Assembly (NCBI GenBank): GCA_024291935.2
Contig: CM044315.1
Coordinates: 49,326,385 to 49,390,384, forward strand
Length of the DNA stretch: 64,000 nucleotides
Reading direction: 5' to 3'
From: Okapia johnstoni
Lineage: Eukaryota > Chordata > Mammalia > Artiodactyla > Giraffidae
Position 1 is the first letter of the stretch. Every line of letters begins with the position of its first letter. Shown piece by piece: positions 1 to 12,700 of the stretch. A program made the translations under genes and the position numbers. The notes beneath the pieces were generated by a model. It was not told the DNA's origin. It searched no databases and worked only from the letters and a program-made list of their open reading frames with translations.

Positions 1-54
1 ACCTGTTATGCATCTGTCATGACCATAATACATTGACATTCTCTGTTTATAATG

Positions 55-185
55 CCTGTTTCTCTGACCTAATTACAAATCCTTGAGGGCAAAATCAGTA
101 CTATTATTTCTCTGAATCCTCAGTGCCTAAAGTATTCCTGGTACAAAGTAGGCACTCTTCTGATTTTTATTGAATGCCATAATAA
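55..185 (+). repeat. L2 LINE 3' end (relic)
   Basis: The stretch follows the L2 3'-end pattern: a ccttgagggcaaaatc block, then tcctcagtgcctaaag, then a gtaggcact...ttattgaatg ending. It is heavily diverged, and the boundaries are approximate. The next ~90 bases (about 205-280) have a weaker MIR-like look and are not called. Confidence 0.5.
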
Positions 186-1521
186 CAGAAACAAATATGT
201 GTATAGGACTTTCGTATTTCAGAGCACCTTCCAACATAGTATACCTCCTTTAATTTTCATGGCAATCCTTCTTGGCTATAAAAAATGTATATTTTTAAAA
301 TTTCCACTTATACCATATAGGAATAAATGGTAGCTGTATCTGGGAACTACCTGAGAAAAATGTTGAGAGAACACAGCCTATCTTTATTTCAATAGGAAAC
401 TATAGTACTCCTTCAAATAAAGCTCATGAGTAAAAGAAAAAGAACAAACATACAAACAAAAGAAAAATCCAGAAACAGAAACAAAAGCACAAGGTTTAAA
501 AAAAAAATCCCCGTTCACCATTCCCATGTAACTCTTACAGTCTACTCCAGTGTTTCTGTTCTCTAAAATAAATGATTCAAAGCCATTTTCCTGTGCTGTT
601 GTTGGTAACTGAACATTTTACCTACTTACTTCTCCAACCTTTTAATTAGAGGTCGTACTCCACTTTTGGTTCAAAAATTTCTAGCTCATAGGGAGTTCTC
701 AGTTCTTATTTTGTATTTTTACCTGATTTTTTTAAAAAAAGTTTTAGGCAAATTCACAAGTCAGATTTTGTATGTAAAATCATTAAACTGATTGTTTAAG
801 ATTTCATTTGCCCAGTAGAATAAAACAGCTATCAAATGCTACTTTTGCTCATTAAGCTAATATACCTGTGGCCCATTACTAATATCATTTAGTGCTTTTT
901 TTTTCCCTTTAAGACAAATAGCTTTACCTCTTGACCTAGAGAAAAAGAAGCCATGTAGTAACAAAGCCCATGATTTGAATAATGTTCAGAATTTTAATAA
1001 TGGTTTGTTCAATATTTGAAGTCACTTTTTTAAAGATAAAGGAAAGCAAATTACATTATTTAGTTACTTCTTCCCCACTAAAGGGAAAAATATCATCTGC
1101 ATAAAATATTAATACAGTCATATTCTGTTCCATTTCTAACTGCTCTATAAAGGAAACTGTTTTTTTTTTTTTTTTTTGATAGATACCAAATACAGAACTG
1201 AAGATTCTTGTCTCAACATCTTCATTAGCTGCTGCATGATTTTAAAGGACAATATTCCTTTGCTTTACTTTTAAAAAGCCATGAAAACTAGAACTTGCCC
1301 ATTAACAGAAAGATAATAGAACAGGCCTAAAAGAAATCAGACTGTTGTCTGATGATTATTGTTCTATAAAAGAAAGCTATTAATTTCAGCAATGATATTG
1401 GAATTCCTGGAGCCATTTTCTGGGCACATGGAAACGTAAGCTTAAAGGCTAGATTTCCATATGTCAGAAAAGAGATTGTTGCAAATGCTAGTAGTTTTCT
1501 TAAATTTACAAAAAATAAGAG
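186..1521. other. No gene seen; AT-rich unique sequence
   Basis: Apart from a T-run near 1160-1178 and a possible MIR trace near 205-280, I see no repeat, coding frame or structured signal here. The 70-codon minus-strand frame at 1327-1539 is AT-rich and hydrophobic, with no recognisable domain. Confidence 0.5.
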
Positions 1522-1615
1522 TGAATACTTATACTTCACTTATTATATGTCAGACACTCTTCTAAGAACTTTACAGGTAGCCCTCATTTTGTCTTTCCTA
1601 TCATTCTGGGAGTCT
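1522..1615 (-). repeat. MIR SINE fragment
   Basis: It contains the reverse-strand MIR core: cacttattatatgtcagacactcttctaag followed by a tttacag block, matching the 'gcacttactatgtgccaggcactgttctaagcgctttacat' pattern in outline. It is short and diverged. Confidence 0.45.
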
Positions 1616-1924
1616 AGAGTCAGAAGCCATAGGACATGCTCTCACCTCTAGCCAACACTTCAACCCAGGAGAGCCTTGCATATGATTACTGTACTCCATG
1701 AGATGATTTCCTATTAAAGACTCTCTTCATGTTGAAAAATTTTATTGAAGTTACAGAAAGTTAGCAAGTTATAGTGAACAAAGCCTCAAGAAATCATTCA
1801 GTTTAACCAAGACCTAAATGATGTGCTAAGTGTCAAACACCTACTTGATGGCAGATTAGAAACTAGAACATGGCATCCTGACCCCTATATATTCTACTAT
1901 TTCATACCCCTTTTCTATGTGAAA

Positions 1925-2330
1925 AGTGAGATACTCATTTGTGTCAAACATATTTCCTGATCACCTACAACATACCAGGCACCAATTTAGACCCTGGAGA
2001 TATGGTTAGGGACAGAGAAAATGTCTACTCTCATGGAGTCATGCTCTTTAATTCACTAAATAAACAAGGATTTACTGAGCACCAATTACGCACCAAGCTC
2101 TGAAGGTCTGCAGAGGTGGATGGGGGGTAGAGTGAGGGAGGGAAGAGTACAAGAAATATTCCCTGACGTCTAGGGGGTTACACAAAAGACAAGGAAAAAA
2201 ATGAAATACTAGTAGGAAAATATGATACAGAGCCCAGGTGTAGGGTAAATGTAGCCCAAGGAATTTCAGAGAAGGGGCTATCCAGAGGGTGGGAAGGATG
2301 TGGGTGTGTACATCATGGAGAAAGCAGAGA
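1925..2330 (-). repeat. L2 relics, probably two adjacent copies
   Basis: Reverse-strand L2 3'-end features occur twice. One is near 1955-2045 (cacctacaacataccaggcac, then ggagatatgg and ctcatggagtc). The second is near 2060-2120 (ggatttactgagcaccaatta). The second is followed by the more internal L2-like text up to about 2330. Copy boundaries are uncertain. Confidence 0.45.
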
Positions 2331-2862
2331 GCTGAAGGTGATGGTTGCCTACCATGAAGTAAGCAACAGCCAGATTTATTTAGTGACATGGAGGGACTTT
2401 AAAGGTATAAGCCTGAGTAAAAAACTAGGAGACACATGAAATTTAATATTTGTGTTATGTAAAATAAATGTACACGTAACAGAAAAAAATTTTTTGGTAA
2501 AGGTGTATGCAATAAAGAATGATGCATGTAAAATGTAATAGAATGCCTGTCTACAGAGAGGGGGAAGGGAATAGGAATAAACAAAACCACTAATTCACTG
2601 ATTAAATAATAAATAAGATCAGATCCCTCACAAACCCATGATGAAATTGTATCATGATCTGGTTAAGTCAACTCTCTGCCATCAAGCCTTAGAGAGAAAC
2701 TCAAGGTGGACTGTGACAGATACAATGGAATTTTGTTCGCTGAATAGACCATGTTTAGGCTGAGAGGAATGGAAAATGTGATCTAGATGAGAGGACACTA
2801 TGAAAGACCTTTATGCCTGAAGGGGAAGGTACATGTGGGGAGTGGGGGAAATATGGGCAGAT
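2331..2862. other. No gene seen
   Basis: This is unassigned sequence between an L2 relic and a BOV-A2. The 63-codon minus-strand frame (2399-2590) and its overlapping neighbours have no domain. I take them as chance frames. Confidence 0.45.
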
Positions 2863-2874
2863 AAATGATTTGGG

Positions 2875-3154
2875 TGGAGAAGGCGATGGCACCCCACTCC
2901 AGTACTCTTTCCTGGAAAATCCCATGGACGGAGGACCCTGGTAAGCTGCAGTCCATGGGGTCGCTAAGAGTCGGACACGACTTCACTTTCACTTTTCACT
3001 TTCATGCATTGGAGAAGGAAATGGCAACCCACTCCAGTGTTCTTGCCTGGAGAATCCCGGGGACGGGGGAGCCTCGTGGGGTGCCGTCTATGGGGTCGCA
3101 CAGAGTCCGACATGACTGAAGCGATTTAGCAGCAGCAGCAGCAGCAGCAGCAGC
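2875..3154 (+). mobile_element. BOV-A2 SINE, full dimeric form with (AGC)n tail
   Basis: Two tandem Bov-A units are visible. The first begins ggagaaggcgatggcacccc and the second ggagaaggaaatggcaaccc. They are separated by a cacttttcactttc linker. The element ends in an AGC repeat. A 12-base direct repeat flanks it with two mismatches (2863-2874 and 3155-3166, aaatgRtttggR). The frames crossing it on both strands are SINE sequence, not genes. Confidence 0.93.
3128..3154 (+). repeat. (AGC)9 microsatellite, BOV-A2 tail
   Basis: Nine uninterrupted AGC units form the 3' tail of the BOV-A2. Such tails are typical of this SINE and are often length-polymorphic. Confidence 0.95.
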
Positions 3155-3393
3155 AAATGGTTTGGATCTCTTAGGAGACCCTCAGAAGTCAGGCAGAAGC
3201 CTCAGAGCTGATGGTAGAAAACATGAGTAGGTGAGGGATGCAGAGAAAGAGGAGATGAAGGAAGCGGAGCCTACCAGCATCTTCAGAAAGGACCCCGATG
3301 GTGAAGCATCTAGGAATTCAAACTGTGGAACATTCAGATGTGAGTGGATGAGGGCTGAAGTACGTACAGTGGTGTTCATACAGAAGAAAAAGG

Positions 3394-3515
3394 GGCTTCG
3401 TAGGTAGTGCCAGTGGTAAAGAACCCTCCTGCCAAAGCAGGAGACGCAAGAGATGTGAGTTTGATCCCTGGGTTGAGAAGACCCCCTGGAGAAAGGCATG
3501 GAAACCCAGTCCATG
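3394..3515 (+). mobile_element. Bov-tA SINE, 3'-truncated
   Basis: The tRNA-derived head is recognisable (ccagtggtaaagaaccctcc, gtttgatccctgggttg, ccccctggagaaaggcatgg). The match fades after the 'acccagtcc' block. Confidence 0.75.
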
Positions 3516-4687
3516 CAAAGTACAGGCTGTGTATCCCTTCTTCACCTCCCTTTCTTCTCCATACACATCCTGTGAGAAGACGACAGAAATGCTACAGGGA
3601 TGTACTAGTTTGGTTCCTTGTGCAGGACAGTTTTTGAAAGTTTGCTTCAGTGTAGCCACAGCTCCTGAAAACAGTTAAGTGGGTCACTTGCTTAGCTTTC
3701 CTTAGTGGTAGATTAATTAGCCAGCTGTAACTCCCGGATCTCTATTTTTAAATAACGACTTGCATAAATCTCTGAAGACAAGAACTCACCACTAGTATAC
3801 AGCATATTCCGGCAGCTGCAAGTTATTATGCCCAGTGGAAATTAAATATCTTTTAGGGAAATCATGCAAGATCTCGTGACAAATATGAAATTAACCCCTG
3901 CCACCTCTGTACCCAACTCATTTCTTCGCTCGCCTGCCATCCTATTAAGCAGAGTCTCTGGGGTTCTGAAATGACAGTAGAATTGGCAATATTTTACAAA
4001 GGTATTATTCATCTATGAGCACTAGGGAAAGATAGAGCCTTTGTCTCACACTGAATTAGAAGCTCTGGAAATCAAACACTGATAAAACACACAATAGATT
4101 CCTACTAAAAAATTATTAACCCATGGTCAGACAGAGAAACTTATAACTCCAGGAATATAAACAAACAATTCATTTTATTTATCATTTTAAGCATCTTGTT
4201 TCCTCTGCTTAACACCTTCAAGCTCCCATTCTTTTTCCTTCTGACCAAATGCATTCTCATCTGGTTATTACTTCTTTCTTTGTTTACAAGCTTCAGGTTG
4301 CAGATAACATGTGCCTCTTCACTTTCTCTTTTCATTGCCTATTTTTTTACATAAGAGTTCTTGTAATTTGTAGGAGATATGAAACACTGCATTCTCCATC
4401 AGACTGAAAATAGAAGAGAAAGAACCGCAAGGGTCCTGAGGTCTGGAGCATTATTGAGCATTCTGGTGCCATTTGTAAATGTGTGTTTAATTAACTGGCA
4501 GTCAATACTGCCATAATCACCCAGCGAAAGACTTAATTTCTTTGGCCATTTTCAATAAAAGACAAAAGTCAGGCATGGTTTTGGCAGGAAACACATTCCT
4601 GGGTGGATGAAAATGAAATCTTCAGATTTCCCAAGTTATTGCAAACACTCCACAAGAAATCCCTGATTTCCCATGTAAACACCAACA
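3516..4687. other. No gene seen
   Basis: Nothing recognisable. A 64-codon lysine- and arginine-rich minus-strand frame at 4141-4335 has no recognisable domain and sits in AT-rich sequence. Confidence 0.45.
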
Positions 4688-5205
4688 GTCTAGAATCCAA
4701 GAGAATGGAAAGATGGAAGCAATCTAAATGTCCGTTGGATAGAGGAATGGATAAAGAAGATGTGGAGTAGACATCCAATGGGATAGTACTCAGCAATACA
4801 AGAATGAAACGTGCAGCAATATAGGTGGACCTAGAAATTATCACACTAAGTGAAGCAAGTCAGGCAAAGACAAACATCAAGTGATACCACTTATATGTGG
4901 ACTCTAAAGTTGTTTACGAAACAGACTCACAGATATAGAGAACTAACCTGTGGTTGTCAAGGGTGGGGTGGGAGAGTGATGGAGGAGGAGTCTGTGGTTA
5001 GGAGAGGCAAATTATTATATATAGAATGGATAGACAATATCCTACTATATAACACAGAGAACTATATTCAATATTCTGCAATAAGCCATAACAGAAAAGA
5101 ATATGAAAAAAAATATGTATATATATATATATGTATAACTGAGTCACCTTGCTGTACACCAGAAACTAACACAATATTTTGAATCAACTATACATCAACT
5201 AAAAA
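4688..5205 (+). mobile_element. L1 3' end (artiodactyl L1), 5'-truncated
   Basis: The sequence covers the end of ORF2 and the 3' UTR of an artiodactyl L1. Recognisable blocks are gcaatctaaatgtccgttgg, acttatatgtggactctaaa, cctgtggttgtcaagggtgg, ataacacagagaactatatt and gctgtacaccagaaactaac. It ends in atcaactaaaaaaatc with a short A-tract. It includes a short (TA)n tract at about 5118-5132. The 110-codon frame at 4850-5182 is out-of-frame LINE sequence, not a gene. Confidence 0.87.
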
Positions 5206-6514
5206 AATCTTTATATAGATGGCATACTTTAGAGTCAGAGGTGAAGCAGAGGTTATCAGCAAAGACCTGAAAAGAGAATGGACATGATAGTTACCACAGC
5301 ACTCCTGCTTGGAGAAGCCCATCACTCAAGGCCGTCACTGGGGAGTGGGATCTGCTGCCCTTTTATCAATTCCCACCTTGGTTCCCCAGGCCTCTCCTTA
5401 GCTCGTCACATGCTAAGGGAAGTGGCCTCCCCTTAGCTTACTACACACTGAGTGTCTCAGAGGGAAGATTTAAAACCCCAATGATGCCAAGCAGCACTGT
5501 TTTCCTTTCATCTGAGTCCAGATGTGGGCTTTCACCTTGACCCTTTGACCTCCTATGCCAAGAAGTTAACACGGTTCCTGCCCCACCTAATGGTTTCCAG
5601 CACTGCTGAATGAGAGTCTATCTAATCAATTATGTGAACTTCAGACTTTGGCATAAAGGTCATTATTGTGTTATGCACCTGGAATCACATTGTAATGAGG
5701 CAAATCACATTCTCTTACAGTCAATGAGGGGGAAAAAAAGCACACAAAATGGAAATCACTCCTAGAATGACCTTGCTTGATTTCTACATCTGGCTGGCAG
5801 AGCCTGTTTCTATACATCAAGGAACCGACGTGGCAGCTTTGTCATACAACCAGGCAGCCCAATCCCATGTTAGCAAACATGCTATTATGGAACATATGGC
5901 ATAAGCCCATTAATTTTGTGCACAGTTGATGAATTCCCAGCATAGAACCCAAGATGTTTACTGATTTTCTGCCACCTTGCCCCAGGCTGCTTCCAAACAT
6001 GTCAGAAAAATAAAATGTCATCCATATTTGCATTCAGAAATTATTCCATATTTACACATGCTAATAAAAACAAAAGCTTGCTTTTTAAGGAAGGGGCAAG
6101 CTTCATAATCAATTTTCTGAGAGGTTCCAGTGTTTGACATGTTCTGCATACATTGCATTCACTGGAATAGCAGCTTGAAAAACTCAGGTGGGTTGTCTCT
6201 GCGGCATCTCACTGCTTCTTGTGCTGAAAGCAGCTGAGAACAGACAACCAGCCAGGAGAGCTGAAGGTACCTGTGGACCACTCACTTCCTCTACCTACAC
6301 AACTTGCCTTAGATTGTTTCTTAGTGACTGAACAAATATTTAATGAACCACTGAATGAATTAACTAGATGAATTGCTGTGACCTAAGAGTGACCTAAAAC
6401 TTCTCTGGTACTTTCATTAATAACCGGTTCCCTCTCCAATTCTTCAGCTTTGCTCTCTTCCCTGGAATATAGTATTTGGGTTTATTAAATAGGGCATGAA
6501 ATTCTGAAAACCAC
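5206..6514. other. No gene seen
   Basis: About 1.3 kb without a repeat I can name. There is no open frame with domain-like composition and no low-complexity tract of note. Confidence 0.45.
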
Positions 6515-6625
6515 TGACAATGTTATTTTCATGAACAGATCACTTAACCTCTTGGAGCCTTGATTTATTTATGCATAAAATGGGTGAATTACAGCATTTG
6601 TCTTGTAAGGATTAAGTTGCAAGTG
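6515..6625 (+). repeat. MIR SINE fragment
   Basis: It contains the forward MIR core: gatcacttaacctcttggagcc, then ttatgcataaaatgggtgaa and gtaaggattaag. Both flanks are diverged. Confidence 0.5.
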
Positions 6626-6659
6626 ACAGAAACCTAATTCAAATCACTTTTAATCACTT

Positions 6660-7423
6660 TTATGGCAGAAAGTGAAGAAGAGCTAAAGAGTCTCTTGATG
6701 AAAGTGAACGAGGAGAGTGAAAAAGTTGGCTTAAAGCTCAACATTCAGAAAACTAAGATCATGGTATCTGGTCCCATCGCTTCATGGCAAATAGATGGGG
6801 AATCAGTGGAAACAGTGGCTGACTTTACTTTTTTGGGCTCCAAAATCACTGCAGATGGTGACTGCAGCCATGAAATTAAAAGATGCTTACTCCTTGGAAG
6901 GAAAGTTATGACCAACATTGACAGCATATTAAAAAGCAGAGTCATTACTTTGTCAACAAAGGTCCATCTAGTCAAGGCTATGGTTTTTCCAGTAGTCATG
7001 TATGGATTTGAGAGTTGGACTATAAAGAAAGCTGAGTGCTGAAGAATTGATGCTTTTGAACTGTGGTGGTGGAGAAGACTCTTGAGAGTCCCTTGGGCTG
7101 CAAGGAGATCCAACCAGTCCATCCTAAAGGAGATCAGTCCTGGGTGTTCATTAGAAGGACTGATGTTGAGGTTGAAACTCCAATACTTTGGCCACCTGAT
7201 GCGAAGAGCTGACTCACTGGAAAAGACCCTGATGTTGGGAAAGATTGAGGGCAGGAGGAGAAGGGGACGACAGAGGATGAGATGGTTGGGTGGCATCACC
7301 GACTCAATGGACATGCGTTTGAGTAAGCTCTGGGAGTTGGTGATGGACAGTGAGGCTTGGCGTGCTGCGGTTCATGGGGTCGCAAAGAGTCGGACATGAC
7401 CAAGCGAATTAACTGAACTGAAG
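6660..7423 (+). mobile_element. BovB (RTE) LINE 3' fragment with decayed ORF2 end
   Basis: This is the last ~760 bases of BovB. It encodes the region after the YADD reverse transcriptase motif. The frame 6662-7042 contains MAESEEELKSLLMKV and LKLNIQKTKIMVSGP and stops at a TGA (7040-7042) within the stretch normally reading KKAERR. The next frame, 7082-7399, continues with [14 protein letters not shown] and ends [15 protein letters not shown]. The element ends in the typical gaattaactgaactgaa tail. No clear target-site duplication was found. It is a dead copy. Confidence 0.92.
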
Positions 7424-8095
7424 AGAAACAGAAAGAATAAGTCTGCTGGCTCATAAGGCTGGGAGGGATGTTGGGCTATCTGACTCAGTCAAGGGATGGG
7501 AACCTGGTCCTCAAATGCTATGATTAGAACTCAAAACCATCAAACTCACTCCCTCCACTATCTCTTGACTCAGCTCTGATTGACTTCCTTCCTTCCCATT
7601 TTAGCCATGCCTCCTCAACTTGAAATGAACTTGGTCACTTTTAATCCTAATTTCACATTCTTTCAGCATCGTGAATCCAGAGGCATAACTGTTTATTTTT
7701 CACTTTCAAACTGAATCCTTCTCTAGTATGTCAGAGGAAGCATAAAACAGGCCCCGCTGGTTCACATATTAACCTTAGGACAAGAAGCCTGATTAACTGG
7801 CATGGTGTTGTGCCTGCTCCTACATCTAGGGTGAAAGAATGTAGCTAGAGTGAATTACCAGAAGAAGGGGGATCAAAACCTTGCTGAGGAAATAAAGGAA
7901 TAGAGTTGACCCTATCCTAAACCCATCTCCCCAGTTTGTTGTGAGCACCCACAAAAGTGCTGAACAATCATGGGTTAATATTATGTGGATATAGGCTTTG
8001 TAAATTGCCAAATGTCATACGTGAGTCTTGGCAAATTAACTACCAGTTTGATTTGTTACTTCTCTTCTGAGTGTGGAACTGGCTTAAGTGAGTAT
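7424..8095. other. No gene seen
   Basis: Unassigned sequence between a BovB fragment and a MIR. Confidence 0.45.
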
Positions 8096-8345
8096 TAACA
8101 ACACTTATAATAGTTGACATTTAAGGAGCAGTTACTGAAAACCAGGAACTGCTTTTCTGAGCACCTTATATGCATATATATATATCAACTACGAAGTAGA
8201 TTCTATCATTGCCCTCAGTTTTTTACACAAATAAACTACTGCAAAGAGAGGTAAACCAAGTTGCCCGAAGTTAGTTAACCAGCAGTGGAGTGAAGGTTTG
8301 GCCACAGGAAATTTGGGGCTAGAGTTCATACTCCTGACCACAAGG
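8096..8345 (-). repeat. MIR SINE, nearly full length
   Basis: All MIR blocks appear in reverse order: aatagttgacatttaaggag, gcttttctgagcaccttata, a gaagtagattctatcattgc segment, then agagaggtaaaccaagttgc, agcagtgg and gagttcatactcctgacc. Length is near the usual 250-260 bases. Confidence 0.8.
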
Positions 8346-8410
8346 CCTCAATATTTCTTGCACTAGGAATATGGGATATAGGTTGAAAAGCAACTAATAT
8401 TTTGTGTTGT

Positions 8411-8475
8411 GCTTTTTCCTGATGTGCTGAAAACTCCATGAGATTGGTAATTATATCTATCCTACTCACAGTTGC
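8411..8475 (+). repeat. L2-like 3' fragment
   Basis: A short match to the L2 'ctccatgagggcagggattatgtctgtcttactcacagttgtat' pattern (aactccatgagattggtaat, ctatcctactcacagttgca). Weak. Confidence 0.35.
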
Positions 8476-8667
8476 ATAAATATGTCACTTAAGGTCTACA
8501 TGACTGGTATGAGAAGAGTAGAGATAATTAGGATTGGACTAGACTTTTGAGTGTCTGAATATCATTCAAATAATCGTGCTTTTGAAAATGAATATGTACA
8601 TCCATTTTTCTGAAATTAAGAAAAGATGCATAATATTCAGGTGCCTAATAACTTGGCTGCTAGTTAA

Positions 8668-8760
8668 TCATGCGTGACACTCATATAGCACTTCACCTTT
8701 TAAAATCATTCTAGAATATGTTAGTTGGTTAATCCTTACAACATCCACGTGAGACAGGGA
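8668..8760 (-). repeat. MIR-like fragment
   Basis: Blocks resembling reverse MIR are tatagcacttcaccttt and aatccttacaacatccacgt followed by gagac. Diverged. Confidence 0.35.
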
Positions 8761-9599
8761 AGGCTCCTGACCTGCCTCTAATCTTCCTACTAGCTGGTAT
8801 CTAAATACTCGGCGGATAAATGAAGGAAGAAAAAAATTCAGATTAACCAAGCAAGGAAAGAAACACATACAGCTAAGAATGACAGAGACACGTGGGCAAT
8901 GAATGCAAAAAGAATGTCCTCTGACTTAGAGGTTTGCCCTTGACACGTAAACTTTTAACATACTCTATCCATATAATAATTATTATTCACCTCTGCCTGG
9001 TTAAAATGTAAGAAAACAGCAATCAACCCACTTCAAATGTCTGTACATCAATCACTTAATCTTATTGTTGAATCATTTCCATTGGTTAAACTTGCTTCTT
9101 TCTGTGAATTTTCATAATATTTTTATGTGTACATTCCGTATCCTGTTTCTCACCCCAATTCAATTTTTCTCAAAAAGGATCTGCCTGATGTTAACATCTG
9201 GTACGGTTTTTGCTATATTCAGAATAGAGTCTTTCATTTCTCTTGTCACCTGGTTAAGAGTTACTTTTAGACAGCATGAGATGCCGAGTTAATCCTGCCA
9301 GTCCCCTTAACAAAGATGTCCTTGGTCATTGCTTCTTCACTCATATACTGTGACTACTGTACTTGTCCTCAGCTATGGAGGCTGATCACCACTGACAACC
9401 CAAAAAAGTGGAGAGAGAAAGGTACCTGAACAAGGTAATAGGGCTAAACACCATCCTAAGAGGATTTGGAGCCATAAACAACACTTTAAAAATTATTGAG
9501 AAGGCAATCCCCTTAATAGAATGGCACAAAAATCAGACTGAATGCAGGTGAGCATACACTCTTGGTTAGTAAACAATCATTTTCTAGCATGAGCTCATC
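8761..9599. other. No gene seen
   Basis: The 75-codon frame at 9065-9292 is hydrophobic and phenylalanine-rich in AT-rich DNA, without a start context or a recognised domain. I treat it as chance. Confidence 0.4.
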
Positions 9600-9790
9600 C
9601 TGACCTGGCTTCAAATTGATTAAACTAATTACTTAACTGTGTGATCTCAGGCAGGTTGCTCAATCTCTTGGAGTATCAGTTTCCACAGGGTAATACCCAC
9701 TTGGTAAAATTACTATGGGATTAAATAAGATAGTTCACTCACAGGCTCAGCATAGTGCCAGGGATTTACTGAATGCCCAGAAATAAAGAT
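9600..9790 (+). repeat. MIR SINE
   Basis: Forward MIR blocks appear in order: tgacctggcttcaaattgat, acttaactgtgtgatctcag, caatctcttggagtatcag, gggattaaataagatag and tcagcatagtgccaggg. Confidence 0.75.
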
Positions 9791-12700
9791 TATTAACTGT
9801 CTCCAGAGTTCTTTGATGTTCTCACATTCAATTCTGAGGCATGATATTGAGACTTTTGTAAAACGATAAATCCAGGAATTCTAGATAACGACAGCCTGTG
9901 TAAAAGGAATATGCTGTGGTTTGTGTTAACACATAGTCATTTTTATCTACTCAGACTAGAAACAAAAATGCTGTAAATCACCCCAAAGGTCAGATCCTTG
10001 CCAGCAGTTAGCACACTAATATGCAGTGTTGACCCTGGGCAAAGTCAGGGAATAGATGATGTGTCTGTGATGAGCCTGTGTTTTTAGGCTTGTTCCCTCT
10101 TCTGGAGATGTTATCCTCACCCTATTTTATCTGGAGCAATTGAAGCCCTCCCAGATGCCTTGGAAGTTCCAACAACTAAATGACCACTTTACCTACTCAT
10201 GAGTGCTATGCTGGCAGGGCAGCTTAGGACTCTCAAGGTTACTCATAGTAGCTTTTGTTCATTTCCTATTACCACATTATTAACCTGGAAGATTTTTCAA
10301 CTCCTTTCCCTCCCTTCAAACAGTTACAAAGATAATGCATGATAAAGGCACTTGATGGTGCCTCTGATTACCCATGAGCATGGGACAAGGCAAGGGAGAC
10401 GTTATCAAGTTCATGGGTTAATTTGCATTGGTACAGGGAAATCTGGCAGATCTTTTAAGAATCAATCCACTAGGGGAACATAGACAAGGAAGCATTCAAA
10501 CCATGTTGCTCAAGGGGAATGAACACTTATTTCACAGACACAATTACAACCACCAGGGGAGAAAATTTTTCTGAAACTATTTAATCTCTGAAATGGGCAA
10601 TAAGCTTGTCAGCCTCTTGGGCATTTCAACCTTGGTGCAAATGGTTCATAGCAAATCTTTCTATGACCAAAACCACTGGATTCATCAAGTGTCTTCATTC
10701 TCTCACAATAAAAGTCTTTTAATGCTCTGAGGGTGAGGTAACCTCTGTGTGGGCAATATATGCTCCTCTCTGTAACCAGTGCAAAGCCTGGAGATACGAT
10801 GGAAAAATGAGCCTTGAAAAATGAGGATATTCATCCTGCAAGTGTTTGAGATGCTATTTCTAAGGTAATTTCCCCTACAAATCAAAAAGTCCGATTCAAT
10901 TTAAGTCCAATTCATGCTTGTTTTCCAGACTATCTAGTTAATCCTCAAAAACATGAAGTGTGTACTTGCTTTTGTCTCACTTTCTACCCATCCTCCTTTG
11001 TGCCCTGTGAATTCCTTATGGCTAAGAAAAGTATTAAGATTAGAATTAGCAGAGAATTTGCTAGAACTAGCTGTTTTTTTTTTCCCTATCATGTCTATTA
11101 ATGACTGCAACATTATAAACAAAAAAATTAATTAGGAACTAAAGTGTCTACAGCAATTAAATATGAAGGAAGTATCAAAAAACACAGCAGGAAAGATAAT
11201 ATTTTTAAATCATTTAAATTGTAAATGATGCTATTGATAAAACTTTTACAAGAAATTTTGTGTTGGAAAAAAAAAGAAAAATCTAAAGTGAAGTGTTGAC
11301 TCCATGACATTTAAAGACAAATAAATATTTAGGATAGATCAATTTGCAACCATGAGCAAATGCTTTCAGACATATAGAGAGCTAATAGGAGCTGTCCTTA
11401 ATTTCTACTTCACTGAGTCAGTGAAGAAAAAAAAAGAATCAACTTAAAAGATTCCAGAGTAATGACATGACTCATTAGTGTTATGGCCACTTCAAATTAA
11501 AGGATTCATCTTCAGTTACTGAAAGAAGAAAATTATTAATGAACTTCATGCATGAACATTTGGAAAGGGCTACAGCTCACTCTCTGGGCATGAAACTATC
11601 TGAAGTTGTAATCACAGGATTTGTAATCACAGGTTTCTGGGACCAGATTCTAAAAACAAATTTTCCTCATTTTGGTTCTATAGCTCACTGCTTGACAAAC
11701 AGTGCTGGAAATGGAAGTTGTGTGCCCAGTAAGCCACCGAGAAGAGCCAGAGGGTTGTGAACTACAGGGACAGGGTGCATACTGGAGAGAAAGGAAAGTT
11801 CTAGCTACATGGAAAGATATGCAAGAGAAGGGGGCAGATGAGCCTCCATTCCTCTAAGTTCATGCTATTCCGAATACAGCAGCAGCAACTTGAGGACAAA
11901 ATGGAAAGATGATGAAAGGTCAGGCATCTCTTTCTGAACACGTTACCATGCTGCACAGCTTCTGCGCTTGCTTGTTTATGGCATTTGTTCTTGAGATTGA
12001 CTCTGGACAGTCTGCTGCCATTTTTTAATTCACACATTTGGCCCACTCCAGAGAGATGTCCACTTGAAGCTTCTAGTAATGAAAGTTCGCTGTTTGAAGG
12101 AACTCTGTTGAATGAGTTGTCTTACTCCTTGCAAACAAGTTATATAAACAGTAGTCTCATGGAAAATGAAATATTCAGGTGTAAAGTCAAAGGAGAAGTC
12201 CAGAATGTGATGACTACAAGGGATTGGGAAGTTTGTACCTAGCGGTGCTGCCTCCTGTACCATGTATGAAAAAGGTGTTAGATTAATGTACTCTCTACAT
12301 TAATGTTTGAATATTAATATTCAATCTTAATATTCAATTAAGCTTGAATATTGCCAAAACAACTGGGCGTTTGTTCACTGGCTCACAGGTTGACCTATAC
12401 CCGTATCTATTTCTAAGTTAGAGATTAAAGGAACAGAGGCTTATCTTTATGGAATTCCTTTCTAGTGGCCAGGAATTGTGGCAATTTTATCTACTCGCAC
12501 AAATGTATTTCTTCCTTCTGTGTTTGAATTGCAAAGGAACAGAGCATGGCGTTCCCAGTTGAAGTCTTCAGGTTGACAGCTTGATACTCTGACCTATTTT
12601 CATTTACTTTAAATTTAAGTTCAAAGCCAGTGTTCATAGGTGTCTTCACAACAAGCTGCAGGCCTCTGGGAAATACTCCCTGGCTCCTCTGTTTATCTAA

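Noticed and set aside
2865..3119. 84-codon frame with internal duplication
   Set aside because: It is the dimeric BOV-A2 read through; the duplication is the two SINE monomers. The same applies to frames in the other Bov-tA copies.
6745..7314. 189-codon minus-strand frame
   Set aside because: It is the antisense of the BovB ORF2 end. The same serine- and leucine-rich antisense frame recurs at 51655-52164 and, on the plus strand, at 19220-19597.
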